Assembly (NCBI GenBank): GCA_022559985.1
Contig: JAFJTR010000095.1
Span: 43,317-107,316, forward strand
DNA: 64,000 nucleotides
Origin: Parastagonospora avenae f. sp. tritici 18332-5
Taxonomy: Eukaryota; Ascomycota; Dothideomycetes; Pleosporales; Phaeosphaeriaceae
Direction of reading: 5' to 3'
The translations under genes were made by a program, and so were the position numbers. The stretch's first letter is position 1. Every line of letters starts with the position of its first letter. Below are positions 35,721 to 46,657 of the stretch, piece after piece. The notes below the pieces were generated by a model that saw only the letters and a program-made list of their open reading frames with translations, was not told the origin of the DNA and made no database searches.

Positions 35721-37825
35721 TTTGATATGTGTGAAATCCTTGGAGTGTCGATGGGATGGTTTTGGATGCAAATTTGCGTTCTGCCGATTACTTATAGACG
35801 GGCTTTTCACTGTCGGATGAGATAGGCTTCAGAAGATGGACGCAAGCGACTATGGGGGTGGGGTCCTGAGGCAGACGCGTTACGAGGCTGAATGGCGGGC
35901 GAAAATGAAAGGAAGCCATCGCAGTATATATACATGACTCCCCTTGCAGCCTCCTGACTGGATAGTGACAAGGGTGCCGGTGAAGTAGAACGCGATTGGA
36001 CGCGTCAAAGGCCGGACACGCATGTAACGCGATATCACATGTTGCCTAATCCGCATGTGGGTTTAATTGGCAAGTTGGGAGGACAAAGCTCAAGGCCTTG
36101 ACCTGGTCCGAGACCTTGCTGCACTTATGAAACCCAAAGGGCTGTTTGCATAGCGCCACTTAGCTTCATGACGGCTGCCTGAATTGAACCCAAAGAAACG
36201 AGAAGTGATCTAACCAACGGCGAACGACACAAGATTTACAGAAACTAGTCGCATTTCTTCTGTCACTTCGAAAACGTATTTGCTGTTCGTTTTGGAAAAG
36301 CTCACAGATCACGGATGACTCCTCCTGATCAGCCCTTGCTTGCAAGCCGTGGCGCTTTGGCCAGCACAACGGAAGTTCGACGCGGCGTACCAGGGCTATT
36401 AGCAGCCCTCAGCCGGTTCACGAATAAGGACGCCCGGCCGGTGGCACAAATCCACGAAGGACCTGCCGCCCCTGATGGAACGAAAGCCTCATGCGAGACT
36501 GTCCGTAGGCAATTCTGGCTCTTCCGCTTCCGCTAGCGATATGATTCGGCAGTGACAGGGAACCTTATGAGCGATGTGGAACGGTATGTACGCGGCCAAA
36601 TTGTGTTGCTGATCTGGAACGGTTCATGAAAGCTATCTTGGTAGTGCGCGCCGCGTCAGGCACACACGCCGAGGTCGCCCCCTCATCGCCTCCTCATCGC
36701 GTAATCACGGGACCACCTAACCCTCGATCAGGGCAAGCGGCAAGCCTTCAGCAACGATCAAAGTTTCACCACATTATGTTAACATCAGTGCGCAAGGAAT
36801 GCAAATGATGCAACTCCCCGTCACTTTCTCAACTGCGGAGACATTTCGTTGCGATAAGTTATGCCGAGCATGTGTACATTTCCGATACGCTGACAAAATC
36901 ACATTGGTGTCAATACGAGCAATGGAGCGTTGAACACCGCCACGATGTACATGTCCTCCTCATCTGTTGAGATGTCTCGCAATTGTACATCGCAAATGTG
37001 CAGAGTCACCAGGTGCTAACGGCCCAGTCGGAACCTCCGCCACAGGTGCCAGCCTTGCGGCATCATCCATATGAGCTCCCCCGCTGCATACGAGCATGAC
37101 ATATGCCGAACGCAATGTCGATCGCGTCTTGTTTGCGCATCCGAAATCTTGACATCGTGCTTCGCATTGCCTGTTTCGTCTATCAATATGGCGTATCCTG
37201 CTTGTGAGCCACATACATTTGCTGCAATCTGACACGCATACATGATGAGCTTGGCCCACAAGCAGCTCCTCAAAGGCACACACAGCGATTCGAGAGCTTC
37301 ACTGTGATGTACCAATTGCTTTGTTGTCTATGGGCAGTTGCTACCGCGCATCTGATGTGTCTGCAAACTGGCTGTTGGCATTCTCATTTTGCGGACTAAA
37401 CTGTGGTCTTCATTGGCCGTAAAGCACTGTACAAGATCTAAAGCAAAGATCGATGTGTGCACTACCGAAGTCTTGGGTGATCTACGGCGCAGGCACCGAC
37501 TATACTGCCGAGATGCATATACGTTATTTGCGGCCTCTCAATCCGGGATAGAAACCCACATCGCTCTTCCAGGTGATTCGCTGACCTTGGAGACGCCTTG
37601 GGACGATTGGCTCTCAATTCCTGTGGGTAAGGAGTTCCTATAGTTCACATACTAGAACACTCTAAGTAGCTCATAGGCAGGATTCAGAAGCCTGTCCAGC
37701 GTCTCTATGTACATACAGTGCGTTGCGGGGTGCAGGAAGAAAGTGCAAACACCGCATCGCAACAAAGACATGAGAGGGTGTTATAAGCAGACCAGTCTAT
37801 CGCTCAAAATGTAGCTTCAATCATC
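35721..37825. other. Intergenic, no supported gene
   Basis: About 2.1 kb between a gene transcribed left and one transcribed right, so it holds both promoters. Open frames here are short and without motifs. Nothing else seen. Confidence 0.5.
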
Positions 37826-39325
37826 ATGTCAGGACCGACGTTCGCTAAGATTTTCCTTTTGGCTTTATGTCTCACTGGTGCATCAGCCTGGCCTTTCTCG
37901 ACACGACAAACTGTCACTCTCGAAGATTTACAGAAGCAGGCTCTCGAAAATGCTTACAAGATACTTGAAGGGACCTTTTCCGACGGCTTGACTAACCGGC
38001 CTTCCACTTGCACCAAAGACAAAGTCGCAGTACGCAAGGAATATGGCAACCTTTCGAAGGAAGAGCGCCTGGAGTACATCAGAGCTGTCAAATGTATCCT
38101 ACAAGCTCCATCTCGGCTTCCTGTTGGCATATACCCAGGAGCAAAGAGCCGATACGATGACTTTACTGTGTAAGAAGCCTCGGTGAAAGCGGACCAGATG
38201 TTCATGCTGGGTGGAGGGTGCCTTCGATCGGACGCATTGCTACAACACATCTGTTACGTATAGGATCTGGTCTGAGCATTGCTAACTATTCGTAGGGTGC
38301 ATATGAACATGACACCCACGGTTCATGCCACTGCAAATTGTATGTAAAATCCATATACGAATTGTGCTTGAGACAAACACTGACTTCCCGTACCACACTT
38401 TAGTCATGCACTGGCATCGGTTCTACATCTTCGCGTACGAAGCAGCACTCAGGCAAGAATGTAACTACAAAGGCTATCAGCCTTACTGGGATTGGTCGAA
38501 GTACCCCGACCTTGTAAATTCCCCGATCTTCAACGGCGATGACTGGAGCATGGGAGGTAACGGCGATCCCATACCACATAAAGGTATGCAATTTGGTCCC
38601 AGCGCTGACGACATTGTGCCTGCTGGGCCCGGCGGCGGATGCGTCACGACTGGACCGTTGGCAAAGTACGTCACACAAAAGTCCTGCCAACATCATATGC
38701 TTATGCTGTGATCAGTCTGACAATACACCTTGGTCCACTCGCTTCCACTATGGATCCAGGGCTGGGCATCAAGCCGAACCCTCGCCCTGCTGATGGCTAT
38801 GGGGACAACCCGCGCTGTCATCGCCGCGACGTGAACAACTACTTCACTTCGAAATTCTTGAAGCCGGATGACCTTCTCAAGCAGATCACATCCAGTCCTG
38901 ACATTCTCACTTTTCAGAACACCCTCCAAAACACCGACGTGCCTATGGGCGCACTCCACACAGGAGGCCACTTTAGCATTTGGGGCGACCCTGGCGGCGA
39001 TGTTTTCGTGAGCCCTAACGAGCCTACTTTCTGGCTTCATCATGGGCAGCTTGATAGGCACTGGTGGATGTGGGCAAATTATCAAGACAGAGAGATTGCG
39101 AATAGAACTGTCCAATATGAAGGTAAGATGCCCTTAGTTATGCTAATAGAACTTGGCTGAATCATAGTGACAGGTGGGACAAACTGGATCGACCCGAACA
39201 GCGCCAAAGGTAAGCCTGAGGATCCGCAATGGTTAAACGTTGTTGCGCCAACAGGCATGGAGGGATTGGCAGCCAGTGAGATGTTCTCTACTACATCGGG
39301 ACCATTCTGTTACGTCTATGAGTAA
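37826..39325 (+). CDS. Secreted tyrosinase / polyphenol oxidase
   Basis: Five exons (37826-38169, 38296-38339, 38404-38665, 38716-39122, 39174-39325) give 402 residues. This is a type-3 copper oxidase that hydroxylates and oxidises phenols. A signal peptide (FLLALCLTGASAW) is evident. Copper site A uses His117, His125 and His134 (VHMN, VHAT, HWHR), followed by YQPYWDW. Site B is in ALHTGGH and FWLHHGQLDRHWW. The short exon 2 (44 nt) carries two of the site A ligands. The protein is shorter than the roughly 600-residue intracellular tyrosinases and lacks their C-terminal latency domain, as in short secreted forms. Possible roles are melanin-like pigment or plant phenol oxidation. Confidence 0.9.
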
Positions 39326-40764
39326 TTTCGTCACGATCCGAGTGTTCGTAATACTAGCCTGGGCTACGGTGAAGACACACCCCATAGTGAAACGAAATGC
39401 ATTGTAATCGTCGTGTCGATTGTTGATTCAGAAAGCGCGGCGCATGAACGCGTGTTTCCACTCATTGTGATGGAATGGGTGTTGAAGCCGCTCAAATTCC
39501 TATGACCGTATACTCCCAGACCTTACTGAACTACTTTGCGCTTATGTGTGCACTTGCACGCTCTGCGTAGCTTGGTCACAAGTAATCTCTGCGGCGACAC
39601 CTCAAATATCGCGCAAACCGCGCATTCACTCGCCTTCACGCACCTTCACCCAGCGCCTCGCGCAACCAAACACCAACAAACTCCTCCACAACACCCACTA
39701 CCTCAACTTGTCCTCCTCCACTTCCCCAATATATCCCAACTAAATCTCCAATGTCCCATCAAAACTCCTCCGTGTTGGAATACTCGGAGGTCGGTCTTGC
39801 ACTACGACCAACCTATCCGCCGTGAAGGTTTCGAGTTCGAGTCCGTGATAAAACTGTTTCTAAAATGGTTTTCAGCAGCTGGCATCACATCCACGGTATT
39901 GAATCCTCTAGTCAGGGATTCTGCCCAAGACAGGGCAGGCTGTTCTTTTTGCTCTTTTAATGCTTTTGATTACGTCATTAGAAGCGCGAGTTGGGAGGTA
40001 GCTGAGGAGTGAGGGTGTCTTTTTGCATGGCTGCAGGAAATGTCTCAAGGTCTGTGGTCTGGCTCGCTGATTTGACCGCGGTGGATCATGTGGAACAAGG
40101 AAGCGGTGATGCTGTTGAGGTTGACATGCGGGGCGTATCTATCAGGTCATAACGAAATAGAGTCCCAAATGCAGATCCGGCTGTTCATGTCAGCAACGCA
40201 ATCGACAGCGCAGTAGTCAAATGTAATAGCATATATTGAACGATAGATGGCATAGCACATGCATCTATCACATGCCGGACATTTGGGTAGATGGGAACAA
40301 GTAAGAAATCACCCGGGCAGAAAGATGCCCACCCAGCTCCGACAAACTATACTTCTTTCACTCCTCCTTCCCCTCAATCCACTCTTCACCAACCAAACCA
40401 CCACAGCCGCCTTTCCAGGTCGCTCGTCCATTCAAACAGCGTCCACGTCAACTACGCAGAGTAAGAATAGAGCCGCCGTCGCACATCGCCAAGCCGTCGT
40501 CTGTATCGGAATAAATGGTAGAATGGTATAGTTAATGAGATGAGATAAACGTGTTGTGGGTATCAGCGTTGGAATCGTGAAAACTTTTCTCTTTGCTCGA
40601 TCGTGATATGCGTGAAGTTTGCCGGAATGATGCTGAGAGGCTAGGAAAACGATTGTGAGAGTCGCATGGTAAAACAAGTAAATGGTGTGCAAATAGATGA
40701 TGTTGCTGCTCTGATGTGATGTTACTCGCAACAAAGCTGAGCTGGAATGAATGATGCTAGTCGT
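39326..40764. other. Intergenic, no supported gene
   Basis: About 1.4 kb between convergent genes. A 158-codon open frame at 39536-40012 has repetitive His/Pro/Leu composition and no motif and is not called. Confidence 0.5.
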
Positions 40765-41587
40765 TTAAGCAACGGCTGCGGTAGGGGCAGCTGCGGACAA
40801 GGGAGCAGCAGCGGGAACAGCAGAAGAGTCGCCGTTGACCTCAGCCTGAGCACAGTTGCGAGAGATGTGGCCTATGGGTGGTCAGCTTTGAAGTTTCACC
40901 ACCATCTCGAAGACTTACCAGTCTCGCCACACCTGTAGCAGGTCTTGCCCGCCTCGAGTCCGTTTGGACCCCCAGAAGCCGCAGTGCAGTCTCTGCTAAT
41001 GTGGCCGAGCTTGCCGCATGCCTGTTAATGAAGCGAATTAGTCCATGTCTCACACGCCGACACAAAGGGCAACACATACGTAGCATTTCATTGCTTGCGC
41101 CTGGCAATCGCGAGCGAAATGGTTCGGCCCGCCGCACTTGTAGCAAGTGGCCGCACGCGCACCACCCTGGCCCTGGAAGCCTCCACGGAAGCCTCCAAAC
41201 CCGCCACGAGCAGGAGGACCGCCGGCACCACGTCCAGCTCCCTGCATGCCAGGGTTGGGACAGTTACGCGCCAGATGGCCGGCCAAGCCGCAGGAGTAGC
41301 AGCGCCCGCTTGTTCCAGCGCCCGAGAGCCTCAACGTGGGACAGTCAGCCTGGACGTGTCCGAGGCCCTGGCAGTGGTAGCACTGCTTGGTCTCCGTGGT
41401 GCGAGGATGAGGACATCCGTTCGACTCGTGGCCTGGCTGCTTGCCTGCTCTTTGTCAGCTTCTCAACCAGTATAGCGCGGTCACGCGACGCACAGTTGTA
41501 GCAGAGCCTCTCGGAGCTCGAGCAGACCTCAGCATAATGGCCGATGTTTCCGCACTTGAAGCAGGCACGACGGGACAGGGACGACAT
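40765..41587 (-). CDS. CCHC zinc-knuckle nucleic-acid-binding protein (CNBP/Gis2/Byr3 type)
   Basis: Four exons (41587-41494, 41444-41080, 41021-40919, 40871-40765) give 222 residues. Seven CCHC knuckles (CX2CX4HX4C) are present, from CFKCGNIGHYAEVC to CYRCGETGHISRNC, with an RGG-type Gly/Arg linker between the fourth and fifth and an Ala/Pro tail. CNBP-family proteins bind single-stranded DNA and mRNA and affect translation and stress granules. Intron boundaries fall inside knuckles 2, 6 and 7. The start is the ATG before SSLSRRACF; an in-frame ATG at 41620 would add 11 residues. Confidence 0.93.
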
Positions 41588-42625
41588 GTTGCTGACTTCT
41601 TCCGTATATATCTGCGCCATTTGTGAGTATATAGTTCGTCGTGGTGATGGTTGTGTTGTTCAGGAGGCGCGCAAGCGAACGTGGGGTGTTTTGAAGGCTT
41701 TCGTTTGTCGCAACGCTTGTTTGCTCCGTCGGTGCGAAGCTAACCGCAGGTAATTGCGCGTACCTATTCTTCTTTTACTTCTTCAATTCCTTCAACCTGT
41801 TGTTTGCTTGTCAGCCCTGCGCTCTGAACAGAAATTTCCCATCCACGTTTGCTTCGAGGGGCACGCGGCAGTGCGGAGCAGCCGTTCCGGGCGCGTGTAT
41901 GCGCCTAGAGGGTGTGACGTACTGTCAATCTTCCAATCCTTTCCCTCACAGCTACAACCTTCCTCCAAGAAACGTGTAGTAAAGTTTGGTGCAAGTGAAT
42001 TTACAGGCTGTCAAAGGCGGGAATGCGCTGAGCAAAAAGGACGTTGTGATTGCATGCAATGGGTCTGTGCGCCGCCCCCTAGCGTACTTGGGGGCAGATT
42101 CCGAGGTCTGGAAATGACATGCATCCAGACTCGCCCTGTCCGCATGAACGCCACATTTGCTGCAGTGCCGTCTGGACTCCTGTTATGCACCATAACAGCT
42201 CTTCTCCCAATTTGTGTTTGACTCCGTGATGGCGAGCCGCTGACACCGCGCCGTTTTTCGGACCCCGCCGTTGCCGCTGCAGTCGCTAACCCCTCCATAT
42301 TCACTATCACACATCTTGGCGGGCAGGAGTTGGCATCCACAGAAACATGGGCCCCTGCAAGCATGACCTAAAAATGTACATAATTCCACAAATCGTAGCA
42401 GTTGTCTAGACACTGTTCGTGAAAGCATCGTATTCATTGCTCGTTCTTCTATGTAAAGTCTACGGCAGCGGCAGGTTGAGCCAAAATCTCTCAAGGATTG
42501 ATGACTTGATCAATTCGACGACGAGGAGCAATGAGCCAGATGGTGATCGTATTGAGCTGCGGCAGCTCAACCCACGTTGTGCACCTAGTATTGGCAGTGA
42601 TACCGGTTCGAAGTTGCAAGGCCTC
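41588..42625. other. Intergenic, CNBP-like promoter and UAP1 3' flank
   Basis: About 1.0 kb, both genes on the minus strand. No coding signal. Confidence 0.5.
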
Positions 42626-44219
42626 CTAGTCCTCAGATTCTATCACCGCAGGAGCCTTGATAGTCCTGCTGTTGAGAAAGTTGAGGCCTTCACCACCCTG
42701 TTACAGTATTAGTAAGAAAAAAGCGGTAGAGCCTGTGCGGAAGCAAACTTACATATGAGATCAAAGGCGAAACCTCGATGCCGGCCTTCGGGTCCTCGCT
42801 GACAACCGTCGCGCCAGCAGCTTGCACCCACTTCTTGCCCTGGGTCATAATATCCTGCTTGCTCGTGTCGGGGTCGTCCTCGCCAGTGCCGCGTGCGTTC
42901 TTCAGAGGGCTAAACTCGTCCTCACGCTTGACCTCCATGCATGCGAACTTCTCAAGAGTAAGGAAGGGAAAGCAGTCGAAGACAAATTGCTCAAGCTTGA
43001 TGCCGTTGGGCTTCTCTGGCTTGACAGTCTCGCCAGTCTCAGTGTTGACGAATGGAATCTTCTTGCGAGCAACGTGGTGAGGCAGCTTCTTAGCCCATTC
43101 GGGGATGGACTCAAGGAACTTGTATGAGTAGTAGTGGTTGACAATGTTTGCAGCACGGAACTTGAGAAGCTCCTGGTCCTTCGAATCCTTGGCCTCTGCA
43201 TCCTCGGTCGAGATCTCCGAGTACTCAACGACATCTGGCTTGCCATTCTTCTGCAGGATGAGACCAACCGACTCCTTTGCATTTCGCTTGCGGACGACCT
43301 TTGTCGCGATATCAACACTCTTTGAGGCAGAGAAACCAATGAAAACTGGGTCCGCAACCTTGACAAGGCAGTTGTCGACGCAGTATGCGTGGATGTGCTC
43401 GATGCCGCGCTTGCCCATATCTCCAACCACACCTGACTGGATGAGTGCTTGGTACAGTCCTCCGTTGCCATCGGGGGCTACAGCGACCTTGGACTTGCTT
43501 TCGAGCAAGATCTTGCCTTCGTTCGAGATGCAAGGCAAGACTCCCTGCTCGAAGATGACGACGTTCTCCTTCTTGAGGCCGAAGAAGTTGTTCTCCTCGA
43601 AGAACTTGGCGGTAGGTCCCCGTGTAGGCCCACTGGTCATGACGTACCATGGAATTGTAACGCTCTCCTTGCCATGCTTCTTTGCTGCGAGCAGCTCGGC
43701 CTTCTTGATCCGCTCACCCTGAAGCTGGAAGAGAGACTTCTTGCTTGGGAGACCAATGTCGAAGCAGCCCTTTGGTGCCGAACTACCCAGTCGTGTGCCC
43801 TGGCCACCAGCCATCAGAACGACAGCAACCTTGTTCTCCGCAATCAGCTCCAGACCGCTGTTGTACCACTTTTCCAAATCCTCCTGCTCCGAGTCGAGGA
43901 CCGACGAGGTGGCATTCACGGGAAGAGGCTCGATCTTGGACTCTTCCGACTCGGATTTGGCGGGCTTGAGAGCTCGGTCGGTGATCTCGTTGATGTATTC
44001 GGGGTTGAAGTTGCTCAGCTGCTCGTAAAGGCCAGCCTTCTCGGCTGCCGACAGCTTGTCATAAAAGGCAAAAACTTGGTCTTGTCCAGCCTTTGAGTAT
44101 TTCGACTTTAGCTCGTTCAGCTGTTCTTCGGTGGGCTCCTTTGCAGGTGCGCCCTGGCTGGCGCTTGTGATGTGGAGAGCCTCGAGGGCATTGTTGATGG
44201 TGTCCTTGACAGCTTCCAT
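42626..44219 (-). CDS. UAP1: UDP-N-acetylglucosamine pyrophosphorylase
   Basis: Two exons (44219-42753, 42697-42626) give 512 residues. The enzyme makes UDP-GlcNAc from GlcNAc-1-phosphate and UTP in the cytosol, the precursor of chitin, N-glycans and GPI anchors. The nucleotide-binding signature VVLMAGGQGTRLG followed by APKGCFDIGLPS is intact, as are VAPDGNGGLYQAL and the sugar-binding YCVDNCLVKVADP segment. The last 23 residues come from a separate exon after a 55-bp intron; without it the protein would end in an unrelated tail. Length is normal for fungi. Confidence 0.95.
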
Positions 44220-44750
44220 GGTGGGTTAAAGTACAGTTGAAGTTTCAAGTGGCAGTGTAGAAGCGCAATTGAGATGATAGTCAAGTGTGTTTACAAAGAT
44301 GGAAAGAAAGAGAAAATGCTCGAGCTGTTGAGGTCTGGCTGCTAAGTTTATGCACGACACGACGACACGCAGAGCTCAGGTTGCAGCGGCGCCTACCTCA
44401 TTGCCCCACTATCCAGGGCGGGCTCTCACCGTACCCCTCCCGCACGAGACAAATCCTGCCCCGACGGCCATCGAACATCATCCCTAAATATAGAAGAGCG
44501 TCGTGAAACCGTATCGCGCTTTGATACACGACATGATGTTTTATGCTCGCGACACAGAGTACTATTTGTATTTGCAATCGCGGTGGCGCAGCAATGTGTT
44601 GTCAAGAAAACATTGCTCCATTCGAGATAAATGCTCCGTGATGCAGCTTGAACGCCAACATTCTATACAAAACTAGCAAGTGCGGCAGTGACTGTTTACT
44701 CCCGTGCCGCCAGGTGGTATCCTTCAACGCCACAACTACCAAATTCCACT
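44220..44750. other. Intergenic, UAP1 promoter and rhamnonate dehydratase 3' flank
   Basis: 531 bp, no coding signal. Confidence 0.5.
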
Positions 44751-46166
44751 CTACGCCCGACCATTCGTGCCGTTTGTCGCGGCTACGTGCTCGTCCTCAG
44801 CAGGCTTCAACGACTTCATTGGCGCTGGGTTCAGGATCCTGGCAGCATCAATGAGACCGGCGTTGGGGTTCAATTCGAGGCCAAAACCTGGCAAGTCGAG
44901 TGTCTTGACGTCTAGGTAGCCCTTGGTGGGAATGGGCTCGTTCAAGAAGAGGTTTCCAAACACTGGCAATACCGACTTGCCATCAGGAGAGTTTGCAAGG
45001 TACTCTTGGAAAGGAGAGTTGGCCTGACTGACGACGAAGTGATAGCTGTACGGTCCACTTGCGTGAGGTACAACAGGAATGTCATAGGCAGATGCCATGG
45101 CTGCGACCTTGAGCAGCTCAGTCATGCCGCCAACCCACATGACATCAGGTTGGAGGATATCCAGGTTGCGCCCTTCGATAAGCTTGCGGAAGCCGTATCT
45201 CGAGTATTCATGCTCTCCGGTGGTGAACTTCATCCTGGGGTGCGCGCGCTTGATCTGCTCGAAACCATCACTGTCATCCGGCGACAAACATTCCTCCCAC
45301 CAGTTGAGATTCAGGTGTTCTGTCGCCTTGACTACCTCGATGGTATACGGTACGTTCAAGCTCATGTAGCAGTCGACCATGAGGGGAAAGTCCGGTCCGA
45401 CGCTCTCACGGTGCTTGGTCAAGAACTCTACGTTTTTCTTCAAGCCTTCTACACCCTCGCCTGGGCCATATGGCAGCGGGACCTTGGCTCCGAAGAAGCC
45501 CATCTCCTTTGCTGCCGCCGGTTCCGGACCAGTACAGTAGAAGTCAAGTCTCTCCCGTGTGGCTCCGCCGATCATCTTGTATACTGGCTCGTTGCGAATC
45601 TTGCCAAGAAGATCCCATATCGCGAGGTCGATAACGGATATGACTGCAACGGGGAGTCCTTTGCGGCCGTAGAACATGGAGGCGCGGTACATTTGCTCGA
45701 ACATGTGGTTGGTATCTCGCGGATCTTTTGCAAGCATCAGCGAAACTGTAGGCGAAAGCAAGTGTACATCTGAAGTTACCTTGGCCGATCAAGAATCGCT
45801 CAAAATGCTCTGCCACCAGCCAGCATGCTGGAGGTCCACCGAAGCCTGTAGCAAAGCCTTTGGTCCCATCCGTCGCTTCCAGCTCAACGCAGAAGCTGCC
45901 GAGTACGTTGATACCCCACGAGGTTCTTGATTTGCGATACTGCTCATATTGGCTCATGGGAGTGCTGATCTTGCTGTCAATCAGCCAATGACCGCCATGA
46001 ACATTGTGGTAATCCTGTCACGGAGGTTAGCAGAGTCCCGAAGTCCCGAATGGTTGTTCTGGTCTTGACGTACTCCTCCCGAGCCAGGTCCTTGTGTTAT
46101 GAAGGTCTTGATGCTCTTGATGGTAGGGAATGCGCGCGCCGCGTCTGACTTTGCGGTAGACGACAT
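44751..46166 (-). CDS. LRA2: L-rhamnonate dehydratase (enolase superfamily)
   Basis: Three exons (46166-46074, 46014-45780, 45724-44751) give 433 residues. The sequence resembles bacterial RhmD along its length: GGDYHNVHGGHW, SWGINVLGSFCVE, KEMGFFGAKVP, then metal ligands in LMVDCYMSL, WWEECL and TTGEHEY, and the catalytic His region VVPHASGPYSYH. In the fungal non-phosphorylative pathway this step converts L-rhamnonate to 2-keto-3-deoxy-L-rhamnonate, used in growth on pectin-derived rhamnose. Other acid-sugar dehydratases of the superfamily are alternatives, but the shared motifs favour rhamnonate. A divergent Zn2Cys6 gene lies 491 bp away. Confidence 0.87.
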
Positions 46167-46657
46167 TTTGGGCTACAGTACGTTCCAGGAAAAGAGAAAT
46201 AAGTCACAGGAAGGAGAGGGGTAGCATAGGTTTAGATTGTTATATACGTTACATGGGCTGGTCAGGGAAGGCGGCGGTAAATATTTGGACGATAACGAGG
46301 GCTGAGGCATGCTTCGGTTCATCTCGCTGCGGCATGCGACCCGGAAAGTTGCCGTTTACGACGCCAGAGGGCCCAGAGTGGATCATAGAGGCGTGGGAAG
46401 GCAGTCGTTGAGCGCATGCGGCACAAGCGAGCACGCCGGCTAATAGAGAGGCTAAGTGGTCTCGTATGGTCGGCGTAAGCCTCGGGTATGGCACGCCACC
46501 TATCAGGGGCGCCGGACGAGGTCGTCTGATGAAAGTTACGAAAGCTGGGGAAGGATGCTAAGCTCCCATAACCCCACCGACGCCTCCAGATCTCGGTCTC
46601 TGCTTCGCCGAAGACACCTGCACGCTTTAACAGTGACGACCGAGTCGAGTCTTCGCC
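46167..46657. promoter_or_regulatory. Bidirectional promoter with CreA-like sites
   Basis: 491 bp between the rhamnonate dehydratase and the Zn2Cys6 regulator. Two matches to the carbon-repressor consensus SYGGRG lie 22 bp apart: CTGGGG at 46545-46550 and, on the minus strand, GTGGGG at 46572-46577. Paired sites are typical of CreA/Mig1 control, but the motif is short and occurs by chance. Confidence 0.4.

Noticed and set aside
39825..39860. tRNA-like T-arm (gttcgagtcc)
   Set aside because: No matching acceptor stem, D-arm or anticodon arm upstream.
39536..40012. 158-codon open frame downstream of the tyrosinase
   Set aside because: Low-complexity His/Pro/Leu composition, no recognisable motif, no splice-linked partner.
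42598..42625. Second T-arm-like string (ggttcgaag)
   Set aside because: The stem does not pair and there is no cloverleaf; it lies at the 3' flank of UAP1.
43449..44096. 215-codon plus-strand frame opposite UAP1
   Set aside because: Shadow frame of a strongly supported gene on the other strand; Leu/Glu-rich mirror composition.
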